This document shows, one piece after another, positions 1 to 9,734 of a stretch of DNA of 40,799 bases. Under the pieces are notes generated by a model. It saw only the letters and a program-made list of their open reading frames with translations, did no database searches and was not told where the DNA came from. The position numbers and the translations under genes were made by a program. The stretch's first letter is position 1. Every line of letters begins with the position of its first letter. This DNA is from Nitrospirota bacterium (GTDB lineage Bacteria; Nitrospirota; Nitrospiria; Nitrospirales; UBA8639): the NCBI GenBank assembly GCA_003228495.1, contig QIDY01000043.1, positions 1 through 40,799 on the forward strand, written 5' to 3'.

Positions 1-152
1 CGTACTGAGAGTACGCTCCGCGCGTCAAAAAGGCTGCGGCCTTGCTGGACGAACTTTTTTGACCATTCCCTTGGCTGTTGACGTCGATCGCCCCTTGGGC
101 ATTTACGGGCTATGCGAGTGATAATATTCAACAGCCCCTTCTTTACAAAATT

Positions 153-272
153 AGGAGTAAAAAGTAAGGTGTAAGGAGAACAGAAAAAGATAAATGGTTG
201 AGTAAGGAATCTAGTTTTTTCTCCTTTTGTTTCCCATTCATTTACTCCTCACTACTTACTTTCTACTTCCCA
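153..272. repeat. Heptad repeat array A (two inverted arms) abutting proB stop
   Basis: + arm gtaaaaa gtaaggt gtaagga gaacaga; - arm reads gtgggaa gtagaaa gtaagta gtgagga gtaaatg. Confidence 0.75.
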
Positions 273-276
273 CATC

Positions 277-1401
277 TTACGGAGTTAAGGCGAGGTTATC
301 TCGATGAATGACTTCTTCATATTCCAGGGCACCTAGGAGCTGTTGAATTTCTGAAGTCTGTTTGCCTTTGATGCGTTGTAGTGTTTCAGCAGAATAGTTA
401 CAGAGTCCTTGCGCGAAGACAATCCCTTCCTGAGTTGTACAGCTGACGGGGTCGCCAGCGAGGAACGTGCCCTTGACGTTCAGAATGCCTGAGGATAATA
501 AACTTTTTCCACGAAGGACCAGGGCAGCCACGGCCCCTTCATCACACATAATCTCTCCCTTGGGTCTCAGCGTAAAGGCGATCCACTGTTTGCGGGTGGT
601 AAGGGACGATTGTTTTGATGCGAAAAAGGTTCCATTGGGATTGCCTTCCAATGCCTGGCCTAAGGCATCCGGCGTTTCTCCATTTAACAAGAGCGTGGGT
701 ACGCCAAATCGTCCAGCCTGTTTGGCGGCTTGAATTTTCGTCACCATCCCTCCGCGGCTGGTTTGGGTCCTGGAGGCTCCTGCCAGATTTTCAATCTGTT
801 TGGTAATAGTTGAAACCATTGGAATGAGTTTGGCGGCAGGATCGAGGTGAGGGTCCTTCTCATAAAGCCCATCGACATCGGACAAGATTACCAACAGATC
901 GGCATCTACGAGATGGGCAATTTGTCCGGCCAGCGAATCATTATCGCCGAACCGAATTTCTTCAACAGCTACAGTATCATTTTCGTTGATAATGGGAATG
1001 ACCCCAAGCTTAAGCAGTGTGGTGAGGGTGTGGCGGGCGTTGAGAAATCGGCGACGGTCCGCCAAATCCTGATGTGTTAAAAGAATCTGGGCAATCTTAT
1101 GTCCGGACTCTTCAAATGCCATTTCGTAGGCTCGCACCAGTCGGCTTTGCCCGACGGCCGCCGCAGCTTGTTGAAGAGGCACTTCATGAGGATAGGTTTT
1201 TAACGCTAAGTGGGAAATGCCTGCGACAATGGCTCCGGATGATACGAGAACGAGTTGTCGGTTTTGAGCTTGCAATCCCCCGAATTCCTTGGCCAGCCTT
1301 CCGATTCGGTCCAAGCGAAGTCCTCCGTTGGAAGAGGCCACGAGGCTGCTTCCAATTTTAACGACCACGCGTTTGCAAGCGGTTAGCACTTGCTGGTGCA
1401 T
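277..1401 (-). CDS. proB: Glutamate 5-kinase
   Basis: Translation VVVKIGSSLVAS...GDNDSLAGQIAHLVDADLLVILSDVDGLY with C-terminal PUA-like region; start placed at MHQQVLTACKR (1401), inside the longer ORF 277..1509, overlapping the obgE 3' end. Confidence 0.93.
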   Translation of the reverse strand: MHQQVLTACKRVVVKIGSSLVASSNGGLRLDRIGRLAKEFGGLQAQNRQLVLVSSGAIVAGISHLALKTYPHEVPLQQAAAAVGQSRLVRAYEMAFEESGHKIAQILLTHQDLADRRRFLNARHTLTTLLKLGVIPIINENDTVAVEEIRFGDNDSLAGQIAHLVDADLLVILSDVDGLYEKDPHLDPAAKLIPMVSTITKQIENLAGASRTQTSRGGMVTKIQAAKQAGRFGVPTLLLNGETPDALGQALEGNPNGTFFASKQSSLTTRKQWIAFTLRPKGEIMCDEGAVAALVLRGKSLLSSGILNVKGTFLAGDPVSCTTQEGIVFAQGLCNYSAETLQRIKGKQTSEIQQLLGALEYEEVIHRDNLALTP

Positions 1402-2405
1402 GAAGCTTTGTTCTCCAAGACGGCTTGCCCGAGGTAAGTCATCAGTGAAGGCAACCCTTCTCTGGTGATGGCCGAAAGAGGGAAGCAAGGATATTGATGT
1501 TCGACACAATAGTCTTGAAGGGCCTGAAGGTGACGACCCTCGCCTTGGGAATCAATTTTGGTGGCGGCAAGGGCAAAGGGTCGTTCCAGAAGAGTTGGAT
1601 CAAAGGCCTGCAGTTCGTTTCTCAAGGTTTCAAAGGTGACGATAGGCTCTTGTTCCATCCATTCGGTGATGTCAATCAGATATAACAGTAAGGCGGTTCG
1701 TTGAATATGTTTAAGAAATTGAATGCCGAGGCCTTTGCCTTCATGAGCTCCTTCAATTAAACCGGGAATATCGGCGACCACAAAGGAGGAATCTTCTGTC
1801 CATTCCACGACTCCGAGATGAGGGCGTAAGGTGGTAAACGGATAACTGGCGATTTCCGGATGGGCGGAAGAGATTGTAGAGATTAAAGTGGATTTGCCGG
1901 CGTTGGGGAAGCCGACTAAGCCTACATCGGCTAAAAGTTTTAATTCTAAGGTGAGCCATCGTTGTTCCCCAAGCGTTCCTGGTTCGAACTGGCGTGGTGC
2001 ACGATTCGTGGATGAGGCAAAGCGGGCGTTGCCTTTGCCGCCTTTCCCACCTTCCGCGACCACGGCGGTTTGCCCATCCACAATGAGATCGGCAAGGGTT
2101 TCGCTCGTGTCTTCCGCTTTGATCAACGTGCCCACGGGGACAGGGATGACTACATTGGAACCTGTGGCACCGTGACGATTGGATTTTTGTCCGCGTTCGC
2201 CAGATGGGGCTTCGTAGTGGCGTTGATATCGCAAGTCAAGGAGAGTGGACACGCGGTTTGAGGCTTCGAAGATGACGTGTCCTCCATTTCCGCCGTCGCC
2301 GCCGTTGGGGCCGCCCCGGGGAACGAATTTCTCCCGACGAAAACTGCAATGTCCGGAGCCGCCATCACCGGCTTTGACAAAAATGCGTGCATGGTCAATG
2401 AACAT
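1383..2405 (-). CDS. obgE: GTPase Obg
   Basis: MFIDHARIFVKAGDGGSGHCSFRREKFVPRGGPNGGDGG, GFPNAGKSTLIS and DIPGLIEGAHEGKGLG motifs. Confidence 0.96.
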   Translation of the reverse strand: MFIDHARIFVKAGDGGSGHCSFRREKFVPRGGPNGGDGGNGGHVIFEASNRVSTLLDLRYQRHYEAPSGERGQKSNRHGATGSNVVIPVPVGTLIKAEDTSETLADLIVDGQTAVVAEGGKGGKGNARFASSTNRAPRQFEPGTLGEQRWLTLELKLLADVGLVGFPNAGKSTLISTISSAHPEIASYPFTTLRPHLGVVEWTEDSSFVVADIPGLIEGAHEGKGLGIQFLKHIQRTALLLYLIDITEWMEQEPIVTFETLRNELQAFDPTLLERPFALAATKIDSQGEGRHLQALQDYCVEHQYPCFPLSAITREGLPSLMTYLGQAVLENKASCTSKC

Positions 2406-2482
2406 AGAAGCCCTATCTTACCCGGCTTATAAAAAGAAACTGAAGTGAGTTCTGTGAAAAGAAGGAAGAGTGTGGGGAACTG

Positions 2483-2737
2483 TTACGTGGAGGGATACAC
2501 GCTGACTTTACGTCGGGCAGTGGCTCCTTCAAACTTAACGGTGCCGGAGACTTTGGCGAACAGGGTGTAGTCTTTTCCCAAGCCAACATTTGTTCCTGGA
2601 AAGAATTTTGTCCCACGTTGACGGACTAAAATACTGCCTCCTGTTACGGTCTCACCGGCGTAGGCTTTGACGCCAAGATATTGTGGATTGCTATCGCGTC
2701 CGTTTCGGGACGATCCGCCACCTTTTTTATGTGCCAT
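2483..2737 (-). CDS. rpmA: 50S ribosomal protein L27
   Basis: [48 protein letters not shown]. Confidence 0.97.
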   Translation of the reverse strand: MAHKKGGGSSRNGRDSNPQYLGVKAYAGETVTGGSILVRQRGTKFFPGTNVGLGKDYTLFAKVSGTVKFEGATARRKVSVYPST

Positions 2738-2771
2738 GAATCACGTCTCCAAAGCTAAAAATAATGATGAA

Positions 2772-3086
2772 TTATGGAGTCACAATTTCAGTAATCCGAA
2801 CTTGTGTAAAGCCCTGGCGGTGTCCCTTGGTTCGACGATACCCCTTGCGGCGCTTCTTTTTGAAAATCGTAATAGACCGAGTGCGGGCATGCCGAACAAT
2901 TTCTCCTTTTACGACAGCCTGCGGAATTGTAGGCGTTCCAACAATCGGGGCTTGATCGGTCTGGAGAAATCGTATGGAGTCAAATTCAACAATGGTTCCG
3001 ACAGCGCCTTCTAGTGACTCAATTTGCAGAAGCCCCTGAGGTTCAGCGCGATATTGCTTTCCGCCTGTTTCGATAATAGCATACAT
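2772..3086 (-). CDS. rplU: 50S ribosomal protein L21
   Basis: [17 protein letters not shown]...[26 protein letters not shown]; classic rplU-rpmA-obgE-proB order. Confidence 0.96.
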   Translation of the reverse strand: MYAIIETGGKQYRAEPQGLLQIESLEGAVGTIVEFDSIRFLQTDQAPIVGTPTIPQAVVKGEIVRHARTRSITIFKKKRRKGYRRTKGHRQGFTQVRITEIVTP

Positions 3087-3251
3087 GGTATGATCGCTCC
3101 TTACAAAACACTTATTTTGCCAGCATGTTTACATTTAAGTCAAGAATTTTGTATAGAATCCGTTTCGCCAATTTACTGTACAACAGTCTATGATAGCCTG
3201 AGCATAAAGGCTGTACGGGTTCCACATGTCGTGTAGGGGGATAGCAAATCT

Positions 3252-4166
3252 ATGGTGACAACATCGAAGAAAATATGGATGGATGGGGTTTTTGTTGATT
3301 GGGACGATGCCTCTGTGCACGTCCTTACACATTCCTTGCATTATGGATTGGCGGCTTTTGAAGGTATCCGGTGTTATGAAGGCTCAACCGGCTCTGCCAT
3401 TTTTCGATTGTCCGAACATGTCGATCGGCTTTTTGAGTCGGCCCATATTACCCTCATGCCCATGCCGTTTTCCAAAAAAGAAGTGATTGATGCAATCATT
3501 GAAACCGTCAGAGTGAACGAATTGGCTTCGTGTTATATACGTCCCCTTGCTTATGTGGGTGTTGGCGCCATGGGACTTTATCCTGGAGATAACCCCATTC
3601 GTCTCTCTATTGCAGCCTGGCCATGGGGCTCTTATCTTGGAGAGGAGGCGTTGGAAAAAGGGATACGGGCAAAAATCTCCTCGTTTACCCGGCATCATGT
3701 GAATGTGTCCATGACACGTGCAAAGATCTCAGGCTATTACGTCAATTCTATTCTGGCTAAATGGGAAGCCAAAAAGTCGGGTTATGAGGAATGTATTCTT
3801 TTGGACCCTGATGGCTATGTAGCGGAGGGGACGGGAGAAAACGTGTTTATCGTGAGTAAAGGGGTGCTTAAAACGACACCGTTAACGTCTATTCTGGATG
3901 GCATTACCCGAAATGCGATCATTCAATTGGCTAAGGCCAAACATATCCCGATCCTTGAAGAACGCTTCACCCGCGATGCGATGTACGTGGCAGATGAAAT
4001 ATTCCTCACGGGGACGGCTGCCGAGGTCACGCCGGTTCGCGAATTAGATGACCGAACGATTGGCGCGGGCAAGCCTGGTCCCATTACCCAAGCTCTTCAA
4101 CATGACTTCTTCCGCATTGTCCGGGGAGAAGATCCTACATACGCGAATTGGCTCACTCCCATTTAG
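3252..4166 (+). CDS. ilvE: Branched-chain amino acid aminotransferase
   Basis: KIWMDGVFVDWDDASVHVLTHSLHYGLAAFEGIRCYE...EGTGENVFIV...GTAAEVTPV fold-type IV PLP aminotransferase motifs. Confidence 0.93.
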   Translation: MVTTSKKIWMDGVFVDWDDASVHVLTHSLHYGLAAFEGIRCYEGSTGSAIFRLSEHVDRLFESAHITLMPMPFSKKEVIDAIIETVRVNELASCYIRPLAYVGVGAMGLYPGDNPIRLSIAAWPWGSYLGEEALEKGIRAKISSFTRHHVNVSMTRAKISGYYVNSILAKWEAKKSGYEECILLDPDGYVAEGTGENVFIVSKGVLKTTPLTSILDGITRNAIIQLAKAKHIPILEERFTRDAMYVADEIFLTGTAAEVTPVRELDDRTIGAGKPGPITQALQHDFFRIVRGEDPTYANWLTPI

Positions 4167-4245
4167 CTCTCCATAGAAGCTCTCTGCAATAGCTCTGTTC
4201 CGATCACAATCTTACAGGGGGAACCCGTTTTGAGAGAAGGCAACC

Positions 4246-4659
4246 TTAGGGTTGGGTTGGTGGGGAAGAGGTGGCTTTTGATGTGGCCTCCTTCGATGAG
4301 GCTTCGGGCGTCGGCGCAGATGTCGTCTCAGGCTGGGCAGTTGGAGTCGCGGTTGGTGTCTCTTCTGCCGACGAAGACGATGATTCCTGATGGGTTGTTG
4401 GGTGGAGATCAATAACGGTCGAGGACGTATTGGCTTGTCGTGAGAGCACGGCCAAGCTCAGTGAAGTCAGCATGAATATGACGGCTGCTCCAATGGTGAC
4501 CTTACTTAGAAATGTCCCCGGCCCGCGGCTTCCAAATACGGTTTGAGATGACCCGCCAAATGACGCGCCGATTTCTGCTCCCTTTCCGGCTTGCAGCAAA
4601 ATAGCGGCGATCATCAAAAAACAGACGATGAGATGAATCGAGACGGCTAATGTATACAT
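4246..4659 (-). CDS. secG: Preprotein translocase subunit SecG with Ser/Thr/Pro-rich C-terminal tail
   Basis: MYTLAVSIHLIVCFLMIAAILLQAGKGAEIGASFGGSSQTVFGSRGPGTFLSKVTIGAAVIFMLTSLSLAVL; ORF extends to 4692 but MYTLAVS is the likely start. Confidence 0.88.
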   Translation of the reverse strand: MYTLAVSIHLIVCFLMIAAILLQAGKGAEIGASFGGSSQTVFGSRGPGTFLSKVTIGAAVIFMLTSLSLAVLSRQANTSSTVIDLHPTTHQESSSSSAEETPTATPTAQPETTSAPTPEASSKEATSKATSSPPTQP

Positions 4660-4688
4660 ATCCTCTGGGGTCCTCGGAAAATAATGTT

Positions 4689-5447
4689 TCAACCTGAAAT
4701 CGCGAGTTTAGCTATCTTAACAAAGGATTCGGAATTCAAACAAGCTTTTCCGACTAAGGCTCCATTAATATGGGGAGATTGGAAGAGGGCCTGGGCATTT
4801 TCTGGCGTCACGCTGCCTCCGTAAAGAATTCGTATTTGCGTCGAATCCATGTTCCAGTGAGTCACTAAAGATGATCTGATTGCCGCATGAACCTCAGTGG
4901 CTTGCTCAACGGTCGCGGCCTGACCAGTTCCGATAGCCCAGACTGGCTCATAGGCAATGGTGATATTGTGGAGGTCTTGGGTCTCTAAACCAGCCAACCC
5001 TGTTTGTAATTGATGCTGGATCACAGAATGGGTTTGGCCAGCTTCTCGTTCTTCTAAGCATTCCCCAATACAAAAAATCGGTTGAAGGCCATGATGGAGG
5101 GCCGCATGGAGCTTCTCATTAATGATGTGATCGCTTTCTCTAAAGAGGTGCCGTCGTTCGGAATGCCCGATAATGACATAATGACAGCCCAGCTCCTTTA
5201 ACATGGCTGGGGAAATTTCTCCTGTAAAAGCGCCCTCGTTCTTTGCATAGACATTTTGGGCCGCTAATTTTATGGAGGTGTTAGTAAGCAATTGGGACAC
5301 GGCCTGTAGAGCCACATATGGAGGAGCCACCGCCAATTCAACAGACGGATGGGGCTGATACATAGCCAGAATATCTTGAATGAGGGTTTCGGCTTGGGAA
5401 ATGGTCTTGTGCATTTTCCAATTACCGACGATGAATCGATTAGGCAT
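4689..5447 (-). CDS. tpiA: Triosephosphate isomerase
   Basis: NRFIVGNWKMHKT, YVIIGHSERR, AYEPVWAIGTG, ILYGGSVTPEN. Confidence 0.97.
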   Translation of the reverse strand: MPNRFIVGNWKMHKTISQAETLIQDILAMYQPHPSVELAVAPPYVALQAVSQLLTNTSIKLAAQNVYAKNEGAFTGEISPAMLKELGCHYVIIGHSERRHLFRESDHIINEKLHAALHHGLQPIFCIGECLEEREAGQTHSVIQHQLQTGLAGLETQDLHNITIAYEPVWAIGTGQAATVEQATEVHAAIRSSLVTHWNMDSTQIRILYGGSVTPENAQALFQSPHINGALVGKACLNSESFVKIAKLAISG

Positions 5448-5496
5448 AGAGAATTAGGTACCTTGATAGAAAGGGAAAAGAGTGCCAACGGATAGG

Positions 5497-6696
5497 TTAA
5501 TGGGGGCGATCTGGTAAAGCGGCAAGTCCCGGCATGTGTTTGCCCTCAAGCAGTTGGAGTGCCGCACCCCCACCGGTAGAAATAAATGACATGCTTTCCG
5601 ACTCACCGGCACGGTAAACGGCCAAGGCCGTATCTCCTCCCCCCACAATCGTCTTGGCGTAGGCATTGGCGACGGAATGGGCAAGGGCGAACGTTCCACG
5701 AGAAAACGCATCCTGCTCAAACACACCCATGGGACCGTTCCATAAGATGGTTTTGGCGTTTTGGACCACTTCGCCAAAGAGTCGAACGGAGGCTGGCCCA
5801 ATATCCAAACCATACCAACCGGAAGGAATTTCTTGGATAGGGACGATCTTGGTTTCGGCGTCAGGGGCCAAGCTTGCTGCTACGACGCAGTCAACGGGCA
5901 GATAAAACTTGATCTTATCTGCGATGGCTTGTTCATGGATTTGCTTGGCAAAATCCAGCATGTCTTCTTCTACTAACGATTGCCCGATCTCGAAGCCCAT
6001 GGCCTTGATGAACGTAAACGCCATACCTCCGCCGATGATCACTTTGTCGACCTTCCCAGCAAGATTTTTAATCACCCCGATTTTTCCCGAAACCTTTGCC
6101 CCTCCTAAAATAGCCACAAAGGGACGAACAGGATTTTCCACGGTTCCTTCTAAGGCCTCGACTTCGCGTTTCATCAAAAATCCTGCCGCCGAGACGTTCA
6201 CATGTTTGGTAATGCCCACCGTCGAAGCGTGAGAACGATGCGCAGTCCCAAAGGCATCGTTGATATAGACATCTGCAAGAGCAGCGAGCTGAGCGCAAAA
6301 TTGATCATCATTCTTTTCTTCCCCTGGATGAAATCGTACATTTTCTAGTAAGACCACATCACCTGGATGTGCGCTATTCACCACGGCTTCGACTGTGGGG
6401 CCGATGCAATCGTCAGTAAAGGCGACAGGTTTGTTCAGCAGGCGTTGGAGGCGCTTGGCCACGGGCGCGAGACTGAGTGTCGGGTTTGGGGTGCCTTTGG
6501 GCCGGCCCAAATGCGAACACAGGATCACGACAGCATCTTCGTCAATAGCCCAGTTAATGGTCGGAAGCGCAGCTCGTATTCGTGAGTCGTCTGTGATGTG
6601 ACTGGTGCCATCCAGCGGGACATTGAAATCCACTCGAATGAGTACGCGTTTGTTGCGGAGAGCAACTTGGTCAATGGTTTGTTTGGTGAGTTTCAT
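5497..6696 (-). CDS. pgk: Phosphoglycerate kinase
   Basis: KRVLIRVDFNVPLDG, CSHLGRPKG, ENVRFHPGEEKND, ILGGAKVSGKIG, GPMGVFE. Confidence 0.97.
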   Translation of the reverse strand: MKLTKQTIDQVALRNKRVLIRVDFNVPLDGTSHITDDSRIRAALPTINWAIDEDAVVILCSHLGRPKGTPNPTLSLAPVAKRLQRLLNKPVAFTDDCIGPTVEAVVNSAHPGDVVLLENVRFHPGEEKNDDQFCAQLAALADVYINDAFGTAHRSHASTVGITKHVNVSAAGFLMKREVEALEGTVENPVRPFVAILGGAKVSGKIGVIKNLAGKVDKVIIGGGMAFTFIKAMGFEIGQSLVEEDMLDFAKQIHEQAIADKIKFYLPVDCVVAASLAPDAETKIVPIQEIPSGWYGLDIGPASVRLFGEVVQNAKTILWNGPMGVFEQDAFSRGTFALAHSVANAYAKTIVGGGDTALAVYRAGESESMSFISTGGGAALQLLEGKHMPGLAALPDRPH

Positions 6697-6726
6697 GACT
6701 CCCTCTACTTTCTTTGGGAGATGGAG

Positions 6727-7749
<1,023 letters not shown>

Positions 7750-7767
7750 TTATAGTGGTTTAATGCT

Positions 7768-7823
7768 AGGGACCGTCAGGACATATCCGGTACAATTGTA
7801 CCGGATATGTCCTGACGGTCCCT
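7768..7823. repeat. Perfect 56-bp palindrome upstream of gap
   Basis: AGGGACCGTCAGGACATATCCGGTACAATTGTACCGGATATGTCCTGACGGTCCCT is its own reverse complement, base for base. Confidence 0.97.
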
Positions 7824-7898
7824 TAATGAAAACTAAGCACAAATAGTAGCGAGGGAGGCAAAGGCTGTCAAGAATTACGCCCGGAGCTTGTCATTAAA

Positions 7899-8004
7899 GA
7901 AGTGAAAAGTGAGACGGGAAAAGTACAGAGTGAGAAAAGAAGAAGGGATTTGCTGTTTCTGCCTCTTTTGCTTCTCACTCCTTACTTTTTACTTCTCACT
8001 TTTT
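7899..8004. repeat. Heptad repeat array B (two inverted arms) abutting trpS stop
   Basis: + arm gtgaaaa gtgagac gggaaaa gtacaga gtgagaa; - arm reads gtgagaa gtaaaaa gtaagga gtgagaa gcaaaag. Confidence 0.8.
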
Positions 8005-8985
8005 TTAAATTTTCATGGCTTCTTTGACTTCTCCCATCGTTTCCTTTGCGACAACAGACGCACGTTTTCGGCCTTCCTCGACTACGTCTTGTGCCTGCTT
8101 GGGTCGGGCCATCACGGTCGCGCGGGTTTCCCACATCGGAGCAAATCGTTCGACCATGGCATCGGCCACTTGACGCTTGCAGTCGATGCATCCAATGGCC
8201 GCTGTCCGGCAATCGGTGTCGACTTGTTTGATGGTCAAGTCAGTGGAAAAAATTTTGTGGAAATCATAGACCGGACACAGTTCCGGATTGCCTGCATCGG
8301 TGCGTCGAACCCTGGCAGGGTCGGTGACCATGGTTTTGAGTTTTTGCCGAACGGTTGGCTCGGTATCGGACAGATTAATCGTATTGTGATAGCTCTTACT
8401 CATCTTTCGCCCATCGATGCCAAGCACTTTAGGAAATTGAGTCAGATATTCTTTGGGTTCAGGGAAGACCGGGGTGTACAAACTATTAAAACGGCGGCCA
8501 ACTTCTCGCGTCAGTTCCAAATGCGGGAGTTGATCTTTTCCTACAGGTACCAGGTCGGGTTTATACAGCAAGATGTCTGCGGATTGAAGCACGGGATAGC
8601 CTAAAAAGCCATAGGTTGAAAGGTCCTTTTCCTTAATTTCCTCTTGTTTTTCCTTATACGTGGGATTTCGCTCCAACCAAGGAATGGGAATAATCATGGA
8701 GAGGAGTAAATGCAGAATGGCATGTTCAGGGACCTGAGATTGAATAAAGATCGTCGCTCGATTGGGATCAATTCCCGCTGCAAGCCAGTCGATGAGCAGC
8801 TCTTGTGTAAATTCTTTCAGCCGGCTGGTGTCCGCATAATTCGTGGATAAGGCATGCCAATCCGCCGCGAAGAAAAAACATTCATGTTGTGCTTGGAGCG
8901 TCTTCCAATTCTCCAAGGCCCCGAGAAGATTTCCGAGATGCATGAGCCCGCTGGGTTGCATGCCGCTGAGTACGCGTGATGCCAT
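8005..8985 (-). CDS. trpS: Tryptophanyl-tRNA synthetase
   Basis: SRVLSGMQPSGLMHLGNLLGAL (HIGH-like) and GRKMSKSYHNTI (KMSKS). Confidence 0.96.
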   Translation of the reverse strand: MASRVLSGMQPSGLMHLGNLLGALENWKTLQAQHECFFFAADWHALSTNYADTSRLKEFTQELLIDWLAAGIDPNRATIFIQSQVPEHAILHLLLSMIIPIPWLERNPTYKEKQEEIKEKDLSTYGFLGYPVLQSADILLYKPDLVPVGKDQLPHLELTREVGRRFNSLYTPVFPEPKEYLTQFPKVLGIDGRKMSKSYHNTINLSDTEPTVRQKLKTMVTDPARVRRTDAGNPELCPVYDFHKIFSTDLTIKQVDTDCRTAAIGCIDCKRQVADAMVERFAPMWETRATVMARPKQAQDVVEEGRKRASVVAKETMGEVKEAMKI

Positions 8986-9007
8986 TATACCTCTTCAAGG
9001 ATCTAGT

Positions 9008-9730
9008 TTAAGGTAGAAATTCAGAGAGAAAAACCTGGAAAAAGACTTGTTGTATGGAGCCAATATAGATACTCAAAATGGGAATATGCGAGTTAACCAT
9101 TATCAGTCCCAAAACAACAAGCATGCCATAGGGTTCGAGGCGGTTTAAGGCCATGGCAGGTTTAGGAGGCAGCACGCTGACAAGGACTCGGCTTCCATCT
9201 AATGGTGGAATCGGCAACAAGTTAAAGGCGAATAACACAATATTAATCAGCATAGAAAAGAGAGCCATGGCCGTGAGTGGGACCAGCAGCATTCCTTGGA
9301 GATCCTGACGAGGTTCCACTCCGGGCTGAGGTGGCCAATTGTCCTGGAGCGTTGGATCGATGTGCAGAAACAACGCCAACAGGAGACCACTGATCACAGC
9401 CAAACATAAATTCATGAGCGGACCGGCTATAGCCACAAGAGCCATGTCCCGTTTGGGATTATGTAATTTCCCGGCATTGATCGGAACAGGTTTAGCCCAG
9501 CCAAAGATGAATCCCCCTGGGATCAAAAACAAAATGAAGGGGACGATAATGCTCCCATACAAATCGATGTGTGGAAGGGGGTTGAGGGTGAGGCGACCGA
9601 GAGACTTCGCCGTCGGGTCGCCAAAGAAATACGCAACACGTCCATGGGCATATTCATGGAGGACGATGGCCGCCATTAAGGGGACTAACATGAATGAAAG
9701 GTTATGCAAAAATGCTAGTAACGAATCCAT
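9008..9730 (-). CDS. Site-2 protease family (M50) membrane metalloprotease
   Basis: HEYAHGRVAYFFGDPTAKSLGRLTLNPLPHIDLYGSIIVPFIL and FNLLPIPPLDGSRVL. Confidence 0.9.
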   Translation of the reverse strand: MDSLLAFLHNLSFMLVPLMAAIVLHEYAHGRVAYFFGDPTAKSLGRLTLNPLPHIDLYGSIIVPFILFLIPGGFIFGWAKPVPINAGKLHNPKRDMALVAIAGPLMNLCLAVISGLLLALFLHIDPTLQDNWPPQPGVEPRQDLQGMLLVPLTAMALFSMLINIVLFAFNLLPIPPLDGSRVLVSVLPPKPAMALNRLEPYGMLVVLGLIMVNSHIPILSIYIGSIQQVFFQVFLSEFLP

Positions 9731-9734
9731 AGAG

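Noticed and set aside
467-2448. Multiple + strand ORFs over proB/obgE
   Set aside because: No family-like motifs; they lie opposite conserved genes.
2440-2475. Purine-rich stretch between rpmA and obgE as another heptad array
   Set aside because: Only weak period-7 pattern and no inverted partner arm.
7909-8604. 231-aa + strand ORF over trpS
   Set aside because: Antisense to trpS; its N-terminus is simply the translated heptad repeat.
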